From contig JAAZAN010000087.1 in assembly GCA_012514315.1 (NCBI GenBank), positions 29,725 to 93,724 of the forward strand: 64,000 nucleotides of DNA. Reading direction: 5' to 3'. Source of the DNA: Chloroflexota bacterium. GTDB taxonomy: Bacteria > Chloroflexota > Anaerolineae > B4-G1. Numbering within the stretch: the stretch's first letter is position 1; every line of letters begins with the position of its first letter. This document shows, piece after piece, positions 58,288 through 64,000 of the stretch. The position numbers and the translations under genes were made by a program. Below the pieces are notes generated by a model, which made no database searches, was not told the DNA's origin, and saw only the letters and a program-made list of their open reading frames with translations.

Positions 58288-59579
58288 ATCTCCTCCGACT
58301 CACGTGCCTTCTTGAGGACGAGGAAGCCGCCCACTAGACCCGCAATGAGCAGAATGAATCCGAGTGCCAGGCCGATGATGCCGATGCCGCCCACAGCCAA
58401 GGTCAAGAGGCCGATCATACCCAAACAAGCTCCAGGCAGCAGCATCGCGGCGATGACGAGCCAGACCCTCAGCCAATCGACTGGCTTCTGCCCAGCCACC
58501 TGACCGTTCTGACCGTTCACCATAACGTGGAAGGGGCGGCCCTCATACCGATATGAAGCGAGATAGACCGGCAGCAGGATGTGCCGCCAGCGTTCGTGAG
58601 CAAAGTCGACGGCCATCTGGAGACTGCGGACGTGGGCCGATCCCGTGTCCTCGTGGCAGGCTTCGCGGGCATTTTCGCGGATCTGTTCCTTGGCGGCCTC
58701 CCAGGCGTCATGCAGTGCGATGTCATACACCTTGGCTTGCCAGCCGGCCAGGTATCCGGGATCGTAGGTTGCCAGCCCCTCCAAATCGAACGGACCTACC
58801 TTGCGGAGAATCGCCTGACTCACTCGATGGGTACCCGCGACTAAGAGATCGGCCACCTGAAAGCGCACACGTCCGGACTGCCATCGCCAGCGAATCACGG
58901 TGCGGGTATGCCATTCCCCGCCCACTCGATACCGCTCGGTATGGACACGCCCTACTTCTGCCTGCCAATCGGCGCGTACATCCGTGTCAAAAGTCCAGTA
59001 AGGTAGATAGACACCGACAAGGTCCCTCAGAATACCTGACCGGTGCAGACCGGATGGATGCATCCAGCCCTGTCCTAGCCAGGCCTGCACTCGAGTCTCC
59101 AACTGGGCGGCATCAATGCTGAATGGGATGAGCGCGGTAGGGCGCAACAGATCGCTGGTGACCACGCTGCGAGCGAGTACCCGGTTCGAGCCGCAGAAGG
59201 CACACGTGCTGGTCAGTGCCATGGGGGCAACAGTGACGACCGAACCGCATGCCTCGCAGACCAGTTCGCGCCGTTCGCTGCCCCAGCCGTGCAGGGCGTG
59301 CGCCATGGTCTCAAGTGTGAACTCATACTTCTCGGCCGCTCGTCCAACCTGTTCCGCTTCGATCTCCTGCTTGCGTCCACAGAAGGGGCATGCCAGGCCC
59401 TGTTGGCCGGGTTCATAGGCGATTGTGCCCCCGCAGTATCGACATCTGAATGTCTGAGTCTCCTCTGTCTCCTCGTCAGCGGCCGGAGCATAGATGACGA
59501 CACCCTCGACCTGCGAGGGGACTGCGACGTAGCCGGCCGGGGGCGACCACGGCGGGATCTGCTGGCTGGGTTCCTCCAT
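58284..59579 (-). CDS. Zinc-ribbon membrane protein, paralogue A
   Basis: 431 residues. It has two N-terminal zinc ribbons: FRCRYCGGTIAYEPGQQGLACPFCG and LVCEACGSVVTVAPMALTSTCAFCG (each CxxC-x15-CxxC). The core VYLPYWTFDTDVRADWQAEVG is shared with the family, followed by ILLPVYLASYRYEGRPFHVMVNGQNGQVAGQKP and two C-terminal helices (LVIAAMLLPGACLGMIGLL, IGIIGLALGFILLIAGLV). The next gene downstream encodes a paralogue with one ribbon. The pair is translationally coupled by a 4-bp overlap. No catalytic motif is visible; nucleic-acid or protein binding by the ribbons is possible. Confidence 0.8.
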   Translation of the reverse strand: MEEPSQQIPPWSPPAGYVAVPSQVEGVVIYAPAADEETEETQTFRCRYCGGTIAYEPGQQGLACPFCGRKQEIEAEQVGRAAEKYEFTLETMAHALHGWGSERRELVCEACGSVVTVAPMALTSTCAFCGSNRVLARSVVTSDLLRPTALIPFSIDAAQLETRVQAWLGQGWMHPSGLHRSGILRDLVGVYLPYWTFDTDVRADWQAEVGRVHTERYRVGGEWHTRTVIRWRWQSGRVRFQVADLLVAGTHRVSQAILRKVGPFDLEGLATYDPGYLAGWQAKVYDIALHDAWEAAKEQIRENAREACHEDTGSAHVRSLQMAVDFAHERWRHILLPVYLASYRYEGRPFHVMVNGQNGQVAGQKPVDWLRVWLVIAAMLLPGACLGMIGLLTLAVGGIGIIGLALGFILLIAGLVGGFLVLKKARESEEI

Positions 59580-59775
59580 CCCTCATCTCCTTCAGTTTCT
59601 GGTCCAAACGCCCGGTATTATAGCCTAGATTGCGCCGCATGGGGAATTAGCATCGTGGCACTGATGCCTGGCACTCGGTCAGATCAGGTCGTCGATCGCG
59701 GGAAATTGCCTTCCAGTAGCAGTTGTGCTACATTTGGCGCGAATCCCAGTCGAGCGAAATTGTAGGAGGAGAGAC

Positions 59776-60516
59776 ATGTCATCCAAGAGTAGCAAGAGGG
59801 CGCGGAGAAAGCGCCGTCACTCCAAGGTGGTTGCCACGTCTCAGAGTCGAAGCGAATCGTCCAAGGTACAGAAATCCCGGAAATCGCCTTCGTGGACCCT
59901 TTCGAAGCAGTCATGGCGGTATATCGGCATAGTCAGTGCGATTCTCGTTATCGTCATTCTCGCTATATGGTACTTCGTGCGGGGTCCAGGCCAACCTCCG
60001 GCGATGCCGTCTAGCCCGGTTGATCGCAGCGAGATGTACAAGGCGCCACCCGATATGCAGATCGATATCGGTAAGGATTACGTCGCGACGATCACGACGG
60101 CTCGCGGCGATGTTGTGGTCGAATTGGATGCCTCCGCTGCTCCGCGTACGGTGAATAACTTCGTATTCCTGGCCCGTAACGGCTTCTACGACGGATTGAA
60201 GTTCCACCGCGTTGAGCCAGGATTTGTTGTCCAGGGCGGCGATCCTCTGGGGACGGGGACCGGTGGCCCTGGGTACACCGTCCCAGCTGAGATTGGGCTG
60301 TTGCACACGGAGGGGGCCATCGCGATGGCGCGGCGCGGCGATGATGTGAATCCGGAGCGTGCCTCCAGCGGAAGCCAGTTCTATATCACGTTGGCGCAGA
60401 CCGCCTCATTGGATGGGGCCTACACTGTGTTCGGTTACGTGACCGAGGGTATGGATGTCGTGCGGTCGATAGCCGTGGATGACGTCATTGAGACGATTAC
60501 CATCATCGAGCAGTGA
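59776..60516 (+). CDS. Membrane-anchored cyclophilin-type peptidyl-prolyl isomerase
   Basis: 246 residues from ATG 59776 (AGGAGGAGAG upstream). A Lys/Arg/Ser-rich cytosolic N-terminus (about 1-47) is followed by one transmembrane helix (YIGIVSAILVIVILAIWYFV, 49-68), so the isomerase domain should face outside. The catalytic region reads LKFHRVEPGFVVQGGDPLGTGTG (Arg of FHR, Gln of QGGDP), then SSGSQFYITL and AYTVFG. The residue at the cyclosporin-binding Trp position (W121 in human CypA) is Ser, so low cyclosporin sensitivity is expected. It probably folds exported proteins. The following gene is a soluble paralogue. Confidence 0.92.
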   Translation: MSSKSSKRARRKRRHSKVVATSQSRSESSKVQKSRKSPSWTLSKQSWRYIGIVSAILVIVILAIWYFVRGPGQPPAMPSSPVDRSEMYKAPPDMQIDIGKDYVATITTARGDVVVELDASAAPRTVNNFVFLARNGFYDGLKFHRVEPGFVVQGGDPLGTGTGGPGYTVPAEIGLLHTEGAIAMARRGDDVNPERASSGSQFYITLAQTASLDGAYTVFGYVTEGMDVVRSIAVDDVIETITIIEQ

Positions 60517-60572
60517 GCGGGGATTGAGTTAATTCGAGGGACGGGCCTGGATAGAGAGGAAGTGAGATTGAT

Positions 60573-61091
60573 ATGAGTATGGACACCAACGCGTCTGCGC
60601 GGAATGACATGTATTCGACGCCGCCCGACATGCAGATCGACGTGACCAAGAGATATACGGCTTCGCTGGCGACAGCCAAAGGCGAGATCGTCGTGGGTTT
60701 GGATGCGGCTGCAGCTCCTCTGACTGTGAACAACTTCGTCTTTCTTGCCAGAGAGGGTTTCTACGATGGTTTGACATTTCATCGTGTTGTCCCTGGGTTT
60801 GTTATTCAGGGAGGCGACCCTTCGGGAAACGGTACGGGGGGGCCTGGCTATACGGTGATGGCGGAGATTGGTCTCTCTCACGAGGAGGGTGCGATCGCGA
60901 TGGCCCGCAAAGGCGATGCCGTGAATCCACGCCGCGCATCCAGTGGCAGCCAGTTCTATATCACCCTCGACCGAACGCCCCATCTCGATGGGGGGTATAC
61001 CGTGTTTGGGCAGGTGATCAAGGGTCAGGATGTGGTCCAGTCAATCGCGGTGGGCGACGTGATCGAGTCGGTCACGATTTCAGAGACGTAG
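60573..61091 (+). CDS. Cytosolic cyclophilin-type peptidyl-prolyl isomerase
   Basis: 172 residues, without signal or membrane segment. It is highly similar to the previous gene over the whole isomerase domain, including PPDMQID at the start, LTFHRVVPGFVIQGGDPSGNGTG, SSGSQFYITLDRTPHLDGGYTVFG and a matching end. It lacks the N-terminal anchor, so the pair supplies one outside and one inside isomerase from one promoter. His occupies the human CypA Trp121 position. AGAGGAAG lies upstream of ATG 60573. Followed by rph after 14 bp. Confidence 0.94.
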   Translation: MSMDTNASARNDMYSTPPDMQIDVTKRYTASLATAKGEIVVGLDAAAAPLTVNNFVFLAREGFYDGLTFHRVVPGFVIQGGDPSGNGTGGPGYTVMAEIGLSHEEGAIAMARKGDAVNPRRASSGSQFYITLDRTPHLDGGYTVFGQVIKGQDVVQSIAVGDVIESVTISET

Positions 61092-61105
61092 CGGGACATT
61101 CATCC

Positions 61106-61828
61106 ATGTCTGACCAGGAGCTCCGTCCCGATGGTCGTCGGGGTGATGATCTTCGTCCCGTACGGTTTCTGCTGGACTATGTTGACTATCCGGAAGGCTC
61201 GGTCCTGGTGGAGATGGGCTGCACGCGCGTTCTCTGCAACGTAAGTGTTGAGGATCGGGTGCCCGCTTGGCGGGTGGGATGTGGGTCGGGTTGGCTCACG
61301 GCTGAGTATGCCATGTTGCCGCGCAGCACTCACGTGCGGACACCACGCGAGACCGAGAGACCGCGTGCACGAACTCAAGAGATCCGGCGCTTGATTGGTC
61401 GGGCGCTCCGCGCGGCGGTCGATCTGGATCTGGTTGGGGAGCGCACGCTCGTTGTCGACTGTGACGTGCTGCAGGCCGACGGAGGGACCCGTACGGCCTC
61501 GATTACCGGTGGTTACGTTGCACTCGCGCTCGCGCTGCGCCGACTGGCGCGCCGGGCGATCATTCCGGCGGACGCGTTGCTCCAGCCGGTGGCGGCGATC
61601 AGCGTGGGTATAGTGCGTGGCGTGCCTCTACTCGACTTGTGCTACGCTGAGGATCACCAGGCTGAGGTTGACCTGAACGTGGTGATGACACAGGCCGGTG
61701 ACCTGATCGAGGTCCAGGGTACCGCTGAAGGGAGTCCCTTCTCGCGGGGCACGCTTGAGCGGATGTTAGATATGGCGGCCCAGGGCATCGCTACGCTAAT
61801 TTGCTGCCAGCGTGAGGTTCTGGGGTGA
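61106..61828 (+). CDS. rph: Ribonuclease PH
   Basis: 240 residues, the normal length. Motifs: RPDGRRGDDLRPV at the start, SVLVEMGCTRVLCNVSVED, GWLTAEYAMLPRST and ARTQEIRRLIGRALRAAVDL, DCDVLQADGGTRTASITG (catalytic) and EVQGTAEGSPFSRGTLERML. It trims tRNA 3' ends using phosphate. The gene directly follows the second cyclophilin (14 bp) and overlaps the next one by 4 bp (GTGA), so it is co-translated. Confidence 0.97.
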   Translation: MSDQELRPDGRRGDDLRPVRFLLDYVDYPEGSVLVEMGCTRVLCNVSVEDRVPAWRVGCGSGWLTAEYAMLPRSTHVRTPRETERPRARTQEIRRLIGRALRAAVDLDLVGERTLVVDCDVLQADGGTRTASITGGYVALALALRRLARRAIIPADALLQPVAAISVGIVRGVPLLDLCYAEDHQAEVDLNVVMTQAGDLIEVQGTAEGSPFSRGTLERMLDMAAQGIATLICCQREVLG

Positions 61829-63195
61829 GCTCGGCCCAGTTCACAGCCCGACAACGGCGGCTAGTCCTCGTGTTGGTGATGGCCATCATCGTCGTCTTCT
61901 CTACGCTGACGGGATTCATTGTGACGTCACTTCAGGGATTGCAGGGAGTATCCCCTCCACCAACGGTGACTGTGGTCTGGGAGACACCGACGGCCTGGCC
62001 GACGACGACGGCTGCTGCTGAGCCGGAGGAAGATGTATTGTCGCAGGTACAGGCGGCGCGGCTGTTCTACCAGATCGCGCATCAGGTCGAGAGCGTTCGC
62101 GGTCTGGTCCCGCGATCCCAGGTACCTCTCAGCTTCCTCGGATCGCAGGATATGGCGCAAGCAGTGCGCCGGATCCAGACTGAGCGAGATCCCCAGTCAC
62201 AGCTCAGGCCCTACATGCTGCTGGGCCTGTTTCCCGAGGTCCCGGTCAGGGTTCGAATCCACAGTGTGGTGGGGATGTACGTACCTGAGCAGCGTCAGCT
62301 ATATATCGCGACCGAACGACAGGGCAGCGATGTGGATAACCAGGCTCTCTTGGCGCGAGCATACGCCCACGCTCTCCTGGACCAGACGTTTGATTTTGGC
62401 TCGCTGGACGCGCGCGCTACGACGACCGACGCGAGACTGGCGACGAGGGCGCTGGTTGAGGGGGACGCGACATTGTTGACCTCGATCTACCTCTACGACG
62501 ACCCTGCTCGGGTCAACTGGGACTATCTGGCGACGTTGATCTCGGAGAATGAGTGGGTTGGGTACGGTACTGGACTGGACAGCAGTGCTACGATGAGCCA
62601 TCTGCAGCGCTTTCCGTACTGGGAAGGGCCTCATTTCGCCCTGGCCCTCTACGAAGCCGGCGGCTGGGAGGTTATCAATCGTGCCTATACCGATCCGCCC
62701 CGCACCACGGAACAGGTGCTCCATCCGGAACGTTACTTGCTTGAACGGGATAACCCCGGCAGTGTGAATGTGCCGGATCTGTCGGACCTATTGGGAGAAG
62801 GCTGGACCACGGTGCTCGAGGATACTATGGGTGAGCTAGTGGTTGGACTCTACCTGGCGCAGGACCTGCCCCAGGTGACTGCCTGGCAAGCGGCCGATGG
62901 ATGGGATGGTGATAAGCTGAAGGTCTTCGAACATCCCGATGGTCAGCGGGTAACGGTCTGGCGCACGGGCTGGGATTCGCGTGTCGATGCGACTGAAATG
63001 GAGCAGGCATTGGTTTCACAGGTCCCGCAGCGTTTCCTGCCTGTTGTACCTGTGCGCCCGGTGCACGGGCTGGGTGGCGTGTGGTGGCGTGTGAGCGAGG
63101 GCGCGATATCGGTCTCTCGCGCGGGGCGCTACGTCACACTTGTGCGAGCGCCTGACTTGAAGACCCTGGCAGAGATTCGGGAGATTCTGCCCTGA
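61825..63195 (+). CDS. Membrane-anchored degenerate metallopeptidase-like protein
   Basis: 456 residues, GTG start overlapping the rph stop by 4 bp. One N-terminal transmembrane helix (LVLVLVMAIIVVFSTLTGFIV). Around residues 178-215 it reads ARAYAHALLDQTFDFGSL and then ATRALVEGDATLLTSIYL. Proteins of a known zinc-peptidase-like group have HExxHALQDQxF and DARLAxxALVEGDAT at these places. Here the first His and Glu of HExxH are Arg178 and Ala179, while His182 and the Asp-Gln pair remain. So the protein is probably inactive or a binding protein. It follows rph and precedes the SanA-like gene with a TGATG overlap. Confidence 0.7.
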   Translation: MSSAQFTARQRRLVLVLVMAIIVVFSTLTGFIVTSLQGLQGVSPPPTVTVVWETPTAWPTTTAAAEPEEDVLSQVQAARLFYQIAHQVESVRGLVPRSQVPLSFLGSQDMAQAVRRIQTERDPQSQLRPYMLLGLFPEVPVRVRIHSVVGMYVPEQRQLYIATERQGSDVDNQALLARAYAHALLDQTFDFGSLDARATTTDARLATRALVEGDATLLTSIYLYDDPARVNWDYLATLISENEWVGYGTGLDSSATMSHLQRFPYWEGPHFALALYEAGGWEVINRAYTDPPRTTEQVLHPERYLLERDNPGSVNVPDLSDLLGEGWTTVLEDTMGELVVGLYLAQDLPQVTAWQAADGWDGDKLKVFEHPDGQRVTVWRTGWDSRVDATEMEQALVSQVPQRFLPVVPVRPVHGLGGVWWRVSEGAISVSRAGRYVTLVRAPDLKTLAEIREILP

Positions 63196-63863
63196 TGGTG
63201 TGGCTCAAACGCGTGTTGCTTCTGGTTAGCATCTGTGTCCTGGCGGCGTTACTGTTCCCGATTACGGTGCGCTTGTGGTTTGACTGGCGGTACGCGGGTC
63301 AGATTTACAGCCGTGTCGATGATGTACCCAGCCGGCCGGTGGCTATTGTTCTCGGCGCTGGCCTGTGGGCCGATGGTTCGGTTACGCCGGTTCTGGCTGA
63401 TCGTGTGGCGACCGCGGCCGATCTCTACCACGCCGGCAAGGTGCAGAAGTTGCTGTGCACAGGTGACAACCGTTTCGTAGACTACAATGAGCCCCAGGCA
63501 ATGGCTGATTACGCGGTCGGCCTCGGCGTCCCACGGGAGGACATCGTCCTGGATTATGCGGGGCGCCGGACTTACGATAGCTGCTATCGCGCCAATGCCA
63601 TTTTCGGTGTGAGCCAGGGCGTGATTGTCACGCAACGATTCCACGTACCGCGATCGCTCTTTCTGTGCAATGCGCTAGGGGTCGATTCGGTGGCGATCAC
63701 GGCTGACCGACGCCAATATACCTCGCGCCGATTCATCTGGGAGGCGCGGGAGTACCCGGCCCTGATACTGGCGTGGTGGGATGTCTTCGTGCGCCGCCCG
63801 ACGCCTGTGCTGGGCGACCCGCTACCCATTGAGTTCGCCACACCGGCTACGGAGGGGCAGTGA
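63195..63863 (+). CDS. SanA/YdcF (DUF218) family membrane protein
   Basis: 222 residues. ATG overlaps the previous stop (TGATG). An N-terminal helix (LLLVSICVLAALLFPITVRLW) anchors it. The DUF218 domain follows: PVAIVLGAGLWADGSVTPVLADRVATAADLY, LLCTGDNRF, EDIVLDYAGRRTYDSCYRA and VIVTQRFHVPRSLFLCNALG. SanA and ElyC-like proteins influence envelope barrier and murein or enterobacterial-antigen synthesis. The active residues (Gly/Asp-rich loop and R-x-T-x-x-x) are kept. It ends the operon that starts with the cyclophilins. Confidence 0.88.
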   Translation: MVWLKRVLLLVSICVLAALLFPITVRLWFDWRYAGQIYSRVDDVPSRPVAIVLGAGLWADGSVTPVLADRVATAADLYHAGKVQKLLCTGDNRFVDYNEPQAMADYAVGLGVPREDIVLDYAGRRTYDSCYRANAIFGVSQGVIVTQRFHVPRSLFLCNALGVDSVAITADRRQYTSRRFIWEAREYPALILAWWDVFVRRPTPVLGDPLPIEFATPATEGQ

Positions 63864-63888
63864 GGCCGTAAGCCAGGGCAATCGCATC

Positions 63889-64000
63889 TTAATCCAGACG
63901 CGTCAAAATAGGCAAGAAGTGGTCACGAATGCTGCTTTGAGTGGCAGTTGGAAGCAGAAAACCCAGCTTCGCCCTGTCAAAACTCACGCCGGGAACAAAA
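63889..64000 (-). CDS. Partial C-terminus of an unidentified protein (right edge)
   Basis: A minus-strand frame enters from the right edge and ends at a TAA (63891-63889). The 37 codons read FVPGVSFDRAKLGFLLPTAT, then QSSIRDHFLPILTRLD. The composition looks like a real coding sequence, convergent with the SanA-like gene. It is too short to identify. The 25 bp between the two stops hold no clear terminator. Confidence 0.35.
   Translation of the reverse strand, partial: FVPGVSFDRAKLGFLLPTATQSSIRDHFLPILTRLD

Noticed and set aside
57172..59579. Primosomal protein N'/helicase annotation for the zinc-ribbon proteins
   Set aside because: Only the zinc ribbon is shared; there are no helicase motifs and the C-terminus is membrane-spanning.

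Overview
The window looks like chromosomal DNA from an uncultured or little-studied member of the Chloroflexota, probably Anaerolineae-like. This is inferred from the mix of genes: a bacterial Elp3, a DUF4012 exopolysaccharide locus, a CpsD-type tyrosine autokinase, an N-acyltransferase/GNAT_C-type protein, a PASTA kinase, Pro/Thr-rich cell-surface stalks and an Flp-type pilin. GC content is moderate to high. Genes are dense and fall in short operons on both strands. I see no rRNA, CRISPR array, prophage or insertion sequence. Three tRNA genes are present: Leu-CAG, initiator Met and elongator Met. Many promoters fit a plain sigma70 consensus (TTGACA, 16-17 bp, TATAAT).

Layout. Positions 1-12947 (minus) form a surface and exopolysaccharide locus: tyrosine autokinase, membrane-fusion protein, TPR protein, O-antigen-ligase-like polymerase, GT39-type glycosyltransferase, DUF4012 protein, a Thr/Pro-rich anchored protein, a SpoT-like HD hydrolase and a four-repeat PA14 protein cut by the left edge. 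Positions 13234-17266 (plus) hold a response regulator with a roadblock-like domain, overlapping polA, then an SCP2 protein. Positions 17389-24764 (minus) hold an acyltransferase, a GT-A glycosyltransferase, a YgjP metallopeptidase, a DJ-1 protein, a Yip1 membrane protein, a Dus and an anchored GH-A hydrolase. Positions 24847-28739 (plus) are a three-gene operon: a divergent GroEL-like chaperonin, a BNR-repeat protein and a SIS isomerase. Positions 28857-32342 carry a divergent ketol-acid reductoisomerase and a Trm9-like methyltransferase transcribed away from an Elp3. Positions 32408-40629 (minus) hold FtsH, an L-arabinose catabolic set (FucI/AraA-superfamily isomerase, ribulokinase, ribulose-5-P 4-epimerase) and a PASTA Ser/Thr kinase. 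Positions 40704-44654 (plus) hold a lipid kinase, SecG, a peptide-binding protein, tRNA-Leu, an FtsB-like protein and initiator tRNA-Met. Positions 44862-47344 (minus) are a PadR regulator with two membrane proteins. Positions 47429-56008 are mainly sugar metabolism: FMN reductase, RpiB, RraA-like, PfkB kinase, PepT, a divergent transketolase and a DUF1537 acid-sugar kinase, with the elongator tRNA-Met in between. Positions 56149-59579 hold small zinc-ribbon membrane proteins and an Flp pilin. Positions 59776-63863 (plus) are a close operon of two cyclophilins, RNase PH, a degenerate metallopeptidase and a SanA/YdcF-like protein.

The most unusual points are: the chaperonin, which has lost both canonical GroEL ATPase aspartates and sits with BNR and SIS genes; the Elp3/Trm9-like divergent pair, which suggests an mcm5U34-like tRNA modification pathway; two genes whose GTG start lies only 8-9 nt from a TATAAT box, predicting leaderless mRNAs; a metallopeptidase-like protein with an erased HExxH; and an initiator tRNA with a U1-U72 mismatch. 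Start positions were moved from the longest open frame wherever a Shine-Dalgarno sequence or an overlap with a neighbour supported it. All functions come from reading sequence motifs; no database search was run.
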